Assembly (NCBI GenBank): GCA_029237695.1
Contig: CM055266.1
Span: 8,449,805-8,513,804 of the forward strand
DNA from: Conchocele bisecta
Taxonomy: Eukaryota; Mollusca; Bivalvia; Lucinida; Thyasiridae
DNA length: 64,000 bases
Reading direction: 5' to 3'
The translations under genes and the position numbers were made by a program. Every line of letters starts with the position of its first letter. Positions within the stretch are counted from its first letter, which is position 1. Of the stretch, positions 21,290-31,836 are shown one piece after another. Under the pieces are notes generated by a model that saw nothing but the letters and a program-made list of their open reading frames with translations, was not told where the DNA came from and did not search any database.

Positions 21290-23560
21290 GTCGGCGTCCG
21301 TGCAAGCAACTCGTTCCTGGTTTCACAAACGAACGATTGCCTATCGTTTACAATCGTTTTCACATCGTTTACTTGTCACGTTTAAACCAACGAAAACATA
21401 GTTTCTAAAATTAAAAAAATGTAAATGATGTGTAAACGATACGACTTACGTTAACAACTTAGGGTAACAAATATATTAAACATAAAGGTAAGACTCTAGT
21501 TTTTAAACATTGGATAGAAGCAGACTTGATTTTCGTAAATGATATACTTTCTAATACAGGACAAATTGATAACACAAATATACTCTTACGATTGAAAAAG
21601 AAACACAACTGGATATCAGAAATCAGCTTAATTACACAGTCAATTCCAAGAACTTGGAAGACTACAGTAATGACCACTGATTCAATTAGAACAAATATTA
21701 AAACAAGCCTATCTATGAGTCACATAAATAACAGGCCCTTTGAAAACATAACAAACAAAGACATGTATAATATATTATTGAAAGAAAAGGTTGAAAAACC
21801 ATATATTCATAAATTCTGGGAGAACTCCTTTAACCGCAAACTACCATGGAGATCATTTTATTTTGTATTAAACAATATATTAATTGACAACCGCGTCAAA
21901 CAATTAAGTACAAAGCTATTCACAGAATACTAGCAACACATGAGAATCTGTTTACATGGAAAATATCAAATAGTCCAAATTGTAAATACTGTAATGGAAA
22001 AGAGACATATGATCACTTTTTCATTACATGTAAATATTTGAATGAATTTTGGACAAAAATATCAGATGTTTTCAGCACAAAATCGGAATTAGCAAATCTT
22101 TCCAGTCACTAGAATTTCTAATCATAGGATATAAAGTTCAACTTAAAGAATATGAATTTATTAATATCATACTTAGCCAAATAGCATACTGCATTTATAA
22201 ATCACATTTTATTGATGATAAAATGTTGCAAGGATCGAATATGTTAAAAATGATGTATTACGATTTACTGATTGTCTCAAAAGTCATGGAGAATCGTTCA
22301 CAAAAATATGATACATTCAATAAGTTCTTAAATAATTTGAAAGAGTTACTGTAATGATCAACACATACCCTGCCGCATACATGTATATATATATCCTATA
22401 ATAATAACTACTAACATTACCATTAACTATGCTAGCTATAAGTATAGGACACTAAATAATCTCCGCCTAGCCCAAACAAGCCCGATCGAGGTCTGTATTG
22501 CTGTTCCTCAGATCGGTAATAACATATATTTGTAAATATATTAACTGTTTTCTGTCTGTCAAAACATAGTCAAATATCTGATAGAAGTGACTCTTGAGAT
22601 AATATACACATATTATTAAACAGTCTGATCTGAATCCACACAGTTCATCATATTATTATTTTTGTGTAAACATTTATAACCCAATACTATATGTACATAC
22701 ATAACAATACTATTAAATACTATATATACAGTACAACCCCTCTAAACCGGACACTCGGAAAAATGGATGTCTAATTTACATGTTTTTTTGCTGTTATGTA
22801 TCTCTGATTACAATGAGGTTTCATGACTGCAAAACACTAGAATGTCACATAAAGAACTGACATGTCTGATTTAAAGTGGAACATCCCAAGGTGTCCGGAT
22901 TGGAGAGTTTACACTGAACTTATACATTTACAAAATAAATATCTTTGAATGAGCATAAGAATACACATATGAAATACCCAATTTTACTTCGAACAGACAG
23001 CTTATATCTGCAGTCTGTCCACAGTTCAATCGGTTATATCTCTGCAAAAACAATAAATCCCGACATCTCTTCAACTAAATGTGAAACAATCAGCGTAGAC
23101 TCCTATCCAGAACGCACATCCGTACGATCAATATCTGAGTCCACACAGTTTGTCATTATAATATTAACTGAAACAGAATATTTTGCAAATAATATCGATA
23201 GCCTTTTGAATTTGACAATAATTGTATGTATTGTGAGATCCAATAGTGTGAATCCTACCACATCGGACATAACCACGGTCTGATCGGCTCCACACTGTAG
23301 GTCGCTGACTTTGTTATACATGTTTGTTATTTATAGATACAATATATATATATACATGTATATATATAAATAAACGGGTTGTCCACTGACAATTCAAAAA
23401 AAAAAAAAAAACGACTTACGTTAAAAGAAACGACCGACGTTTAGTGGGGAGTCGGGAATTTAAGCGAAACTATCGTGTTCGCGTTTAAAAACGATGTTAT
23501 GCATTTCGTTGTACAGAACAACCGTTTTCACTTCGCTTTCTTTTCGTTTTTCGTTTGGAA
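21290..23560. mobile_element. Family L element (AACGAACGATTGCCTATCG) interrupted by a LINE
   Basis: The left end CTGGTTTCACAAACGAACGA, with ACGTTTAAACCAACGAAAAC and TAAACGATACGACTTACG, resumes on the right as AAACGACCGACGTTTAGTGG after a 2-kb insertion. A related uninterrupted copy is at about 29200-29460. Confidence 0.6.
21455..23410 (+). mobile_element. 5'-truncated LINE, 3' end with poly(A)
   Basis: Open frames at 21526-21933 and 22049-22354 encode the region after the reverse transcriptase of a LINE, including CKYCNGKETYDHFFITCKYL (CxxC-x7-H-x4-C knuckle), with frameshifts between them. The element ends in a 16-17-bp poly(A) run. ACGACTTACGTTAA at 21441-21454 is repeated at 23411-23424 as the target-site duplication. 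The reverse transcriptase core is missing, so this copy is dead. A family B copy lies in the 3' part (22730-22917). Confidence 0.8.
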
Positions 23561-23599
23561 ACCTTCATCAATGATTCGGTACATGGTCAACTACATAAT

Positions 23600-24925
23600 C
23601 GGCAATATAAATTAATATGGTCAACTACAGTCACGGCAATGGAATATGGACAACTTCAGGAACTGCAATGGAATATGGTCAACTACAGGAACGGCAATGT
23701 AATATGGTCAACTACTGGAATGGAATATGGTCCACTACAGAAACGACAATGGGATATGGTCAACTGCAGGAACGGCAATGGCATATGGTAAACTACAGGA
23801 ACGGCAATAGAAAATGGTCATCTATGGTAACGGCAATGGAATATGGTCAACTACAGGAACGGCAATGGAATATGGTCAACTACAGGAACGGCAATGGAAT
23901 ATGGTCTACCACAGGAACGGCAATGGAATATGGCCAACAACAGTCACGACAATGCAATATGGTCAACTACAGTAATGGCAGTGGAATATGGTCAACTAAA
24001 GGAACGGCAATGGAATATGGTCAACTAAAATAACGGCAATGAAATATGGTCAACTACAGTAACGGCAATGAAATATGGTCAACAACAGTAACGGCAATGG
24101 AATATGGTCTACTACAGGAACGGCAATGGAATATGGTCTACCACAGTAACGGCAATGGAAAATGGTCAACAACAGTCACGACAATATGGTCAACTATGGT
24201 AACGGTAATGTAATATGGTTAACAACAGGAACGGCAATGGAATATGGTCAACTACAGGAACGGCAATGGAATATGGTCTACTACAGGAACGGCAATGGAA
24301 TATGGTCTACAACAGGAACGGCAATAACAGGAACAGCAATGGAATATGGTCAACTACAGGAACGGCAATGGAATATGGTCAACTATAGTAACGGTAATGG
24401 AATATGGTCTACTACAGGAACGGCAATAACAGGAACGGCAATGGAATATGGTCAACTACAGGAACGGCAATGGAATATGGTCAACTACAGGAACGGCAAT
24501 GGAATATGGTCTATTACAGGAACGGCAATAACAGGAACGGCAATGGAATATGGTCAACTACAAGAACGGCAATGTAATATGGTTAACATCAGGAACGAAA
24601 ATGGAATATGGTCAACTACAGTAATGGCAGTGGAATATGGTCAACTAAAGGAACGGCAATGGAATATGGTCAACTAAAATAACGGCCATGGTAACGGCAA
24701 TGAAATATGGTCAACTGGAGTAACGGCAATGGAATATGGTCAACTAAAGAAACGGCAATGGAATATGGTCAACTACAGTAACGGCAATGAAATATGGTCA
24801 ACCGGGGTCACGGTAATGGAATATGGTCAACTGGAGTAACGGCAATGAAATATTGTCAACTACAATAACGGCAATGGAAAATTGTCAACTACTGTTACAG
24901 CAATGGCAGTAGGATATGGTCAACT
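23600..24925. repeat. 29-bp minisatellite ending at the VWC exon donor
   Basis: About 45 copies of GGAATATGGTCAACTACAGG plus AACGGCAAT, period 29 bp, with some ACAGGAACGGCAATA sub-duplications. The array runs to within about 10-15 bp of the 5' splice site of the exon at 24940-25063. Open frames in it are repeat artefacts. Confidence 0.95.
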
Positions 24926-24939
24926 GAAGTCGACCGTAC

Positions 24940-25063
24940 CTGGACAGGTCTTGCAGCATTCACCCGGGGTGTATACGGGCTCCGCCCCACCAAGGCACCA
25001 TGGAGGAGAGCGACAGTTCACGGTGGAGCAGACGACATCGCCAATCAAAGTGCAGTTGCACGT
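24940..25063 (-). CDS. Exon encoding the C-terminal half of a VWC module
   Basis: The 124-bp exon (residues 257-297) reads TCNCTLIGDVVC ... CRSPPWC ... GECCKTCPG. With the last part of the upstream exon (CEYEGEM ... DDCQ) it makes a ten-cysteine von Willebrand factor C module with the hallmark CxC near the middle and CCxxCP at the end. VWC modules bind growth factors or matrix partners in known proteins such as chordin; the partner here is unknown. Acceptor is TCTATTACTCAG, donor CCAG|GTACGG, phases 0 and 1. A 29-bp minisatellite begins about 10 bp beyond the donor. Confidence 0.85.
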
Positions 25064-25149
25064 CTGAGTAATAGAATAATTAATAATACTACCGTAGTTC
25101 ATTGTGTAACCCATTCCTCCATAGGTAACAGAAATGGACTGTGATATGT

Positions 25150-25345
25150 TAATTTCCCGATCAATCCTATCATTACAACATGATTTTCAGACTAGACCAT
25201 ATATGTGGGTTTTTTTTCTAAAAATATGAAACAAACAATATTGTGCAGATCCTAATGAGACGGCTCGTTACGAGCCGGCTCATTTGGATCTACACTGCTT
25301 GCAAACATCACAAAAGAGGTATGTAGTGTTGACTGGGTTAAGCCG
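25150..25345. mobile_element. Family F element
   Basis: AGACGGCTCGTTACGAGCCGGCTC core with the flanking GTGCAGATCCTAATG arm. The 25346-25806 stretch holds no gene or repeat that I can identify. Confidence 0.68.
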
Positions 25346-25806
25346 TGCTGGCTCTTGAGCACATAGTAACAACACACATACAAGTAGCAGGACAATTCAA
25401 GCAAGATGACAGTCAGTGGACACGAAAAGTGGTGTATGTACATGTATAAACAAAATTGACGTTTTGTAAATTGACCAGCGATAGGACGTGGTCTATGGGA
25501 TATGACATTGGTCTTCAATACCGGAGGTTGTCAGGTCACTCCTTACCCTAGGGGTGAAAAATACTTACACATCATTTCCATCCCACTGTTCTATCGGATG
25601 AGACTTTAAACTGTGGTCCCGTCTCTATATGGCCTTAGCTGTTGGCCTTAACTGTTGATGGGACGTTAAAACCCTTTCAATGTCACTTTGTTAATCTTAT
25701 GCAGATGTGAGAAGTGTGAAGAACGGCGATATTGCGTACGAAAGTATAGCAGGGACAATAGGTTTTGTGTAGGTCAATAACAAGAACCCATTTAAATTAT
25801 AATTCA

Positions 25807-26017
25807 GGGGGCCGTTTCACTAAACTTCGTACAACTAAAATGTTCGTAAGTGCAAAATTATGATAGTCTGTAGATATCACATTAACAATTTGTTCTTGTA
25901 AACAATTATTGGCGCATATGCAGCCTATGCTCAATAAATGTAAATCCATCAATTGAATTTTCCAGACGATCCTAAATTTGCGCTTACGAACATTTTAGTC
26001 GTACGCAGTTTAGTGAA
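25807..26017. mobile_element. Family C palindrome
   Basis: GGGGGCCGTTTCACTAAACT left end, CGTACGCAGTTTAGTGAA right end. It is followed by a family M fragment (GGTTTAACGGCCTATCAACA, 26033-26075) and family G-like ATCAAATATTGATTTTATTG sequence to about 26290. Confidence 0.76.
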
Positions 26018-26534
26018 TGTTTGTTTGTTTGTTGAGGTTTAACGGCCTATCAACAGCTAAGGTCATTTAAGGCATGGTCAATGGATTTAGTACTATAAAA
26101 GTTAGTTGATGAAATTCCATCAAATATTGATTTTATTGAAATTCCATCAAATATTGATTTTATTGCGAAAAAACGATTTTCCTATGGGAATTTAACATGG
26201 GGAGTCAATTTCCAAAACTTTTCGATTTTTGATCCTAAAGGATCAAAAAATGATTTTTTTTGAAAATTGAGCAAAACGTAGAACAGACAGTAGTTGTTTA
26301 TGTTGGTCAATGAACAAGAAACACACCTAACAGATAAACTACATCGTGGTGTATTTTGTTGTATTAATGTCAATAAAAACATTTTAGCTGTCCTGCATTG
26401 TAATTCAGGTGTATGTGTTTATATATGTAGGTCAATGAAAAAGGAAACACAACTAACAAACATTAAGATCTCGTGGTGTGTTTTTATGTAGGTCAATAAA
26501 AAGGACAACACACACCTCTGTTGTTAATGAAAAA

Positions 26535-26751
26535 ACTACCGCCTGCTCTAATCTTGCCAATATTTGTGAATTTCTTTATTATTTGAAATTGAATATTACG
26601 CTTAAAATCAATAAGCCTGATTGGCTGAGTCCTAGCTGTGCTACAGTTCAGGCGCAGACAGTCAAATTGCTTGATTGACAGGTGGCAATGCCAATATATG
26701 TTCCGAATCGTTGCTACTCTTGGTAAGTTTAACTCAGGCGGTTGTGTACAT
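26535..26751. mobile_element. Family D palindrome abutting the WAP exon donor
   Basis: CCGCCTGCTCTAATCTTGCC at the left and TAACTCAGGCGGTTGTGTACA at the right. The right edge overlaps or lies within a few bases of the GTATGT donor of the 26754-26968 exon. Confidence 0.8.
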
Positions 26752-26753
26752 AC

Positions 26754-26968
26754 TTGGCAATCGTCCACATTAAACACGGTTCCAGCGGCCAACATTTCAC
26801 CCTCATATTCGCATGTCCTCGACAGGGGACGTTTACAGAACATGCTGCATCCGTAACTGCAGCAAATACTATCACCACTGCAATTGTCGTTGGTATAACA
26901 GTTCTCGTAACACCCAGCGGGGACCCAACGAACATAGCCCATCGGTGGACACTCCTTGTCATTGACGT
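26754..26968 (-). CDS. Exon encoding a WAP four-disulfide core and the start of the VWC module
   Basis: This 215-bp exon (residues 186-256) contains eight cysteines in WAP order: ECPPMGY, AGCYENC, DNCSGDSICCSYGC, MFCKRP. The CCxxGCxxxC ending is diagnostic of the WAP (whey acidic protein) fold, often a protease-inhibitor or antimicrobial module. The remaining CEYEGEMLAAGTVFNVDDCQ is the N-terminal half of the VWC module completed in the next exon. Acceptor is TTTTATTTCAG and donor CAA|GTATGT; phases are 1 and 0. An open frame continues into the adjacent palindromic transposon, but those residues are repeat translation. That transposon's edge lies within a few bases of this donor. Confidence 0.87.
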
Positions 26969-27014
26969 CTGAAATAAAATTTAGACAAGCAGCGTGATTT
27001 TGATCATACTTATA

Positions 27015-27556
27015 CCCAATAGTTTATATCTGTGATAGGGGAATTGTAGCCATTTTCAATCCCTGCTACACGTTATTCACATGTGATAGGAGAATTGTAG
27101 CCATTTTCCATCCCTGCTACACGTTATTCACATGTGATAGGAGACTTGTAGCCATTTTCCATACCTCCTACACGTTATTCACCTGTGATAGGGGAATTGT
27201 AGCCATTTACCATCACTGCTACACGATATTCACATGTGATAAAGGGAATTCTAGCCATTTACCATCCCTGCTACACGTTATTCATATATGTGATAGGGGA
27301 TTTGTAGCCATTTACCATCCCTGCCACATATTCACCTCTGATAGGGGAATTGTAGCAATTTACCATCCCTGCCACACGTTATCCATCTGCGATAGGGAAT
27401 TTGTAGCCATTTTCCATCCCTGCCACACGTTATTCATCTGTGATAGGGGAATTGTAGACATTTAACATCACTGCTACACGTTATTTACTTGCGGTACGGC
27501 AATTGTAGCCATTGTATTATCATTGTTACGCGTCATTCACAAGTGATAAAACTTAC
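27015..27556. repeat. 51-bp minisatellite filling the intron between the EGF-3 and WAP exons
   Basis: About ten copies of a 51-bp unit (GTGATAGGGGAATTGTAGCC, ATTTTCCATCCCTGCTACAC, GTTATTCACAT). The last, diverged copy (GTCATTCACAAGTGATAAAA) runs directly into the ACTTAC donor complement of the EGF-3 exon. About 540 of 588 intron bases are repeat. Confidence 0.92.
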
Positions 27557-27664
27557 ACTCAAGCTCGCAGAGGTCTCCGGCTGCGGATTGTGGGCATGCG
27601 CAGTACTGCCTGGCTCCGTCCGTTAGACAGCTCCCACCATTCTGACACATCTTTGTGCACTTTG
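27557..27664 (-). CDS. Exon encoding EGF module 3
   Basis: A 108-bp symmetric (phase 1-1) exon encodes residues 150-184 with six cysteines in canonical EGF order: AKCTKMCQNGGSC, then YCAC, then GDLCELE. The CQNGGSC and CxC motifs are those of laminin/Notch-type EGF modules. No calcium-binding consensus (D-x-D/N-E) is seen. Acceptor is GTCAATTTCAG and donor GAGT|GTAAGT. The 588-bp intron downstream, between this exon and the WAP exon, is almost entirely a 51-bp tandem array. Confidence 0.87.
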
Positions 27665-27713
27665 CTGAAATTGACACCATATATCGTGGTCACCAACAAA
27701 AGGGAATTAACCT

Positions 27714-27960
27714 TTTGAACCCGAAAGCCAGCTATAGCGGTTTCTGCAAACAGTTCAGATCCAGATGAGTCGGCTCGTAACGAGCCGTCTCATCTGGATC
27801 TGCACTTTTTGAAAGTAATTTTCATATTTTTTAGAACAAAAACACACCCCATTTCATAAATGGACAAAGTCATTTTGTGACGATTGGATTGGCTGCAAAA
27901 TTAACATATCAAAATCTATTCCAGTTACTTAGGGATGAAAGGGTCAAAGGCACCATGTCT
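27714..27960. mobile_element. Family F element
   Basis: Starts TTTGAACCCGAAAGCCAGCT ATAGCGG and contains the GATGAGTCGGCTCGTAACG / AGCCGTCTCATCTGGATC hairpin. Confidence 0.7.
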
Positions 27961-28019
27961 TAGATGAGGTCTGTCTATACAATATGTGATTTTCCACTTC
28001 ATGCATGGTAAATGACATA

Positions 28020-28232
28020 CAGTGGAACCTCTCTAAACCGGACACATAGACATGTTAGTTGTACTTAATTTTGATACCTTTCATTGCCATTTACCTCTAT
28101 TGATAATGTCTGTTCATGATCGCAAAGCTTGCACGCGTGTCTTGGAGTAGTCTGTTTTACAATGGAGCCTCTCTAAACAGGACACCCTGGGAGATCCCTC
28201 CCAGGGTGTCCGGTTTAGAGAGGTTTCACTGT
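28020..28232. mobile_element. Family B element, long form
   Basis: CAGTGGAACCTCTCTAAACC at 28020 and AATGGAGCCTCTCTAAACAG ... CGGTTTAGAGAGGTTTCACTG at 28160-28232. It is either one larger element or two adjacent copies. Confidence 0.65.
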
Positions 28233-28449
28233 ATATCAATCAATCGTACACTTGTATTTGATTTAGTACATACTATCAGAAACAATGATAAACAGGGAAT
28301 ATAATTTTGTTTGGCATGATTTGGCATTTTCCTTATACATGTAACAGTGTGGAAAGAATGTGCACATGCTGTGCCGTGTTGTATATCAGTACATACTATC
28401 AGAAACAATGATAAACAGTGAGGAACAAGTGCGTAGATGGAAACCTTGC

Positions 28450-28660
28450 TACATGTATGCCGTGCTGTAACTCATTCCGTCAACGTGATAGGAGACACGT
28501 GTCATATCTATAGGTGTACTTCATTTTGATTGGCTGACCGCATCACAACAATTACATATTATTACTATTGTATGCTATGACGTTAATAAGTTAATACATG
28601 TCAAATGAACACAATGAAGAAGTTCCGAGATGACGTTCCTAATGACCCGACAAAGCCGGG
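28450..28660. repeat. Dispersed repeat also at 20588-20770
   Basis: Shared landmarks: GTGCTGTAAC, GTGATA...ACACGTGT, TTTGATTGGCT and CAAATGAACACAATGAAG/AAGAAGTTCC-like words. Coding potential is not apparent. Confidence 0.5.
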
Positions 28661-28670
28661 CATTGTTGAC

Positions 28671-29192
28671 GTTAAAGGTACATACCCACGCAGTAGGCAC
28701 AACATCTTCTATATAGGAATTAAATATTAAGTGTATAATTGTGTCACTATTCCACCAGTTATAAAAAGTATGAGTGCCCGCTATACAGATATAATAATAA
28801 TCATTTAGTAATATGTATTATACTGATAGTGACGTTCGGTGGTATCATGCTATTTTCATATGCAAATGAGGCATGATATTTTTTAATTATTTATACTAAT
28901 TAAATGCGTCACGTGAAAAAAATAATATTTTCGACAGATTATAAAGTATTATCATTGCACATCAAGAAATAAATAGAGATAATAAACAGTAATGTCCGTT
29001 AACATTTTAAGGAAACATGGTTATCGCAACTGATATCAGTGTGGAAATTTGCATCTGATATAAAATGTATAATAATGCCAATCAACATGTGGGATAATGG
29101 TGAATGAATGTTTATTTTGCCAGAAAATGCCCCAGATGATGTCTCTGACATAAAGAAGATTTTGTGCCGACTAAGTGAGCATGTACCTTTAA
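28671..29192. mobile_element. Family E element, uninterrupted
   Basis: GTTAAAGGTACATACCCACG at the left, AAGTGAGCATGTACCTTTAAC at the right, about 520 bp. It provides the reference structure for the two interrupted copies. Confidence 0.82.
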
Positions 29193-29199
29193 CATAATG

Positions 29200-29543
29200 G
29201 TTTAAACGTCATTAAAATCATGGGCGACTTAACGGCATATGTTCAGTGAACGTTGAAACGATCGTTTAAATACCCGTTTCACATCTCCTTAAACCCCTGT
29301 CGTTTCTTTCAACTCATGTCGTGTCGCTATGTTCAACGATGCGCTAAACCAACGAAAACAAACTGTTTAACAGCGTTTTCTAATAAAAAAACGACGTGAA
29401 AAAGGTGAGTAAACGAACGGCAATCGTTGGTGTGTGGAACCAGGAACACATCCGGGCTGAATATGCACAGTGACACCTCTCTAAACCGGACACCCTGTGA
29501 GGTCCGCATGGTATCCGGCTTAGAGGTTTCACTGTAAATCAGG
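29200..29543. mobile_element. Family L copy followed by a family B palindrome
   Basis: The right end GGCAATCGTTGGTGTGTGGA with CTAAACCAACGAAAACAAAC matches the host of the 21.4-kb LINE. A family B hairpin occupies 29467-29543. Confidence 0.62.
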
Positions 29544-29754
29544 CATGCGATCAATCTGAGCCAAAGTTGTGTGCTATGTCATCATGAACAGCTAATATCA
29601 TCTGAGATAAATGGCCAAGAAACTCATCCAAAATAGGTTTCACTGTATCTCGAAGTGCTATACACTTTTGGCGGGTGAATTTATACAATAAACAGAATCT
29701 CATACTCGTCTCCATTTCAATTAAGATTTATGAATGACGTCAGCTAGGCCATGG

Positions 29755-29942
29755 GCCCGTTTCACTAAACTTCGTACGACTAAAATGTACGTAAGTGCAA
29801 ACATATGATAGTCTGTAAATTTCACATACGCAATGTGTTCTTGTAAACTATTAATGTGTTCTTGTAAACTGTCAATTGAAATTTCATGACGATCCTAAAT
29901 TAGCATTTTAGTCGTACGAAGTTTAGTGAAATGGGCCCCAGG
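29755..29942. mobile_element. Family C palindrome
   Basis: GGGCCCGTTTCACTAAACTT ... GAAGTTTAGTGAAATGGGCCC with a shortened core. Nothing recognisable follows until about 30405. Confidence 0.8.
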
Positions 29943-30404
29943 TCCATAAATTGTACTTGAATCGTGTCATAAATATTATGCCAAATGGGAACTCGTTTGT
30001 GATTCTCAATAATTATACATGCATCTGCTTACCGTTCGGTATGAATGTACTAAATATAGCACAAACCGCTAGGGAGTAGTAGTCCGGTATATAAAAGAAA
30101 TAATCCGGATGTGTTGAGACCACAGACACAGTTTGATGGCAAATTCTGATGAATCATTGCCCAAGTATGCTAAGGAAACATGTTGGGGTGTTTTATCACC
30201 AATTTTCAGCAAGAAAATTACCTCTGAACATGTTGGTCACGTGATTTAAACACAGTTTCAGTGGCCAAATAATGTCAACAACATTGGCGAGGTTGAACTC
30301 TTTTTTTTCTGTGTTAAGAGTAAGTGAACCTATTGTTTCCGCCGTGCAAATCCAGTGCATAGAGGTTGCAGGTTATGTAACAGTAGTTCCATAGGATCCA
30401 TATG

Positions 30405-30670
30405 AATGGGGAAAGTAGGAGAGACTGGTCATATTTGGGGATTATATGTGGCCGCGACTGGAGAAATTGGGATTATGGGTTTTGCGACCAGTGTAGATCC
30501 AGATCAGCCTGTGCATCCGTACAGACTGATCAGGATCTGCACTGTTCGCAATTACATCAAAGAAACGCCCGTCTTACTTCTGACAGGCAATATAGCTTGT
30601 TATTGGACTGCATGCGTGAGCTATATGAGCTAAACCGTTCACAAAACCCAATTTCCCGAGTCACAGCCAC
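30405..30670. repeat. Family K repeat next to the EGF-2 exon
   Basis: GACTGGAGAAATTGGGATTA, GACCAGTGTAGATCCAGATC, TGATCAGGATCTGCACTGTT and CCAATTTCCCGAGTCACAGC show the fold-back structure of family K. It ends about 30 bp before the exon edge at 30701. Confidence 0.7.
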
Positions 30671-30700
30671 CCACAGTACAGCTATTTGGTATTTACTAAC

Positions 30701-30802
30701 CTTGTTCGCAGTGTGCCCCCGTAAATCCGGGGCTGCATTGGCAATAAGCTCGATTCAAGGAGTCGGTATCACAAATTCCCCCATTTTCGCAACGACATAT
30801 CG
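30701..30802 (-). CDS. Exon encoding EGF module 2
   Basis: The 102-bp phase 1-1 exon encodes residues 116-148: ICRCENGGIC, YCQC, then SPGFTGAHCEQ. All six EGF cysteines are present with a one-residue gap between the first two, and the CSPGFTGxxC ending is a standard EGF signature. Acceptor is TTGTATTTTACCAG, donor CAAG|GTTAGT. A repeat copy with the TGATCAGGATCTGCACTGTT core ends about 25 bp from the donor. A decayed copy of the 5' half of this exon lies 0.7 kb upstream at 31.47-31.50 kb. Confidence 0.87.
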
Positions 30803-31465
30803 CTGGTAAAATACAAGAAAGGGACGCCATTAACAATATAACCACTGCACCATACATACCACAAAACGAACATTGTTAAATGACTGCCGTTTTCGACACC
30901 CACAGGCGTAACAACGGGTGCGGCTACTTTTTAGACCTTAGAAAAAGAAAATATTCGCATGTACTGAAAGTACTGAAATATGTTATCTCCACAAAAACTG
31001 ATCGGTTTGTGGGGTAAGTTAACTTTGTAAATCACACTCGTGTAACTTGCAGGGTCATTATTGAAATACATGTATATAGAAAATCGTTCACCTCCCCCTC
31101 CCCCTTTTTACTGCTAGTGCCGTACTGGAAACAAAATTGCTACCCCGCTCCATACCTCTCGCGAGCGTAGCAATTTAACCCGATGTCTTTAATGTAACGC
31201 ATGGAAGACTGATTGTTCCAATCGGTTATCTGGCGTGTTTGCTAGGTTAGCGATAAAAAAATGTCAATGCTGTAAAGAACATACACATGCAGACATTTGT
31301 TATTTTACCGTCTCAAGGTGTTTATCTGACATTTACATGTATATCTTGTAAATTTGAAAGCTTCATTTCGTTATGTTGAATGTTGAACAACAACTAGAGA
31401 AAAGATGGATTCCATGTGAAAATGATTTCCCTGTTCTATTATTTTTGGGCTGAAGTCGGCTATAC

Positions 31466-31495
31466 AAGCGCCGCCATTTTCGCATCGGCGTATCG
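31466..31495 (-). pseudogene. Relic EGF exon (5' half only)
   Basis: After a TTTTTCCAG acceptor the minus strand reads (split A) IRRCENGGAC, closely matching the start of the EGF-2 exon (ICRCENGGIC). On the plus strand CCATTTTCGCANCGNCNTAT followed by CGCTGG is shared between 31473-31500 and 30781-30806. Homology stops after the third-cysteine position: the CxC and GFTG half is absent. This looks like a duplicated EGF exon that has lost its 3' half, so it is probably not spliced. Confidence 0.55.
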
Positions 31496-31512
31496 CTGGA
31501 AAAATGAATAGA

Positions 31513-31638
31513 GGATATTCATATTTTTGCAACTAATATGACATATATGTTCATCGAGTTGTGTGAAATGTCCATATGGACATTTCACACAACTCGATGA
31601 ACATATATGTCATATTCGTTGCAAAAATATGAATATTC
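31513..31638. repeat. Near-perfect 126-bp palindrome
   Basis: Arms of about 60 bp meet at CCATATGG (31572-31579): CGAGTTGTGTGAAATGTCCA and its mirror TGGACATTTCACACAACTCG. Only a few mismatches occur toward the outer ends. Confidence 0.9.
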
Positions 31639-31836
31639 TATTTATTATATACCGCCGCATGGAAATTAGCAGTTTTTTAGACTGTATACGGTAATGAATG
31701 TGTATTTGCAGCCTATTTGCGTCCGGCACTGCAGATGCGCGTTATGAATATAGATAGCGGAAGTAGTCGTATTTTCACCGGAAGTTGTTTATTTCATCGA
31801 TGAGAACATATGACTTTTATTTACATCGTATAACTA

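Noticed and set aside
23555..24677. Open frames of MEYGQLQERQWN-type repeats
   Set aside because: They are products of the 29-bp minisatellite and frame-shift among themselves; there is no start or splice context.
26493..26753. Extension of the WAP/VWC frame beyond the donor
   Set aside because: The extra residues translate the family D transposon; splicing at GTATGT completes the VWC module in the next exon.
30008..30060. 36-bp phase 1-1 micro-exon candidate with GTAAGC donor on the minus strand
   Set aside because: It is too short to distinguish from chance and shows no domain or conservation signal.
30402..30809. 135-aa plus-strand frame
   Set aside because: It is made of family K repeat sequence and the antisense of the EGF-2 exon.
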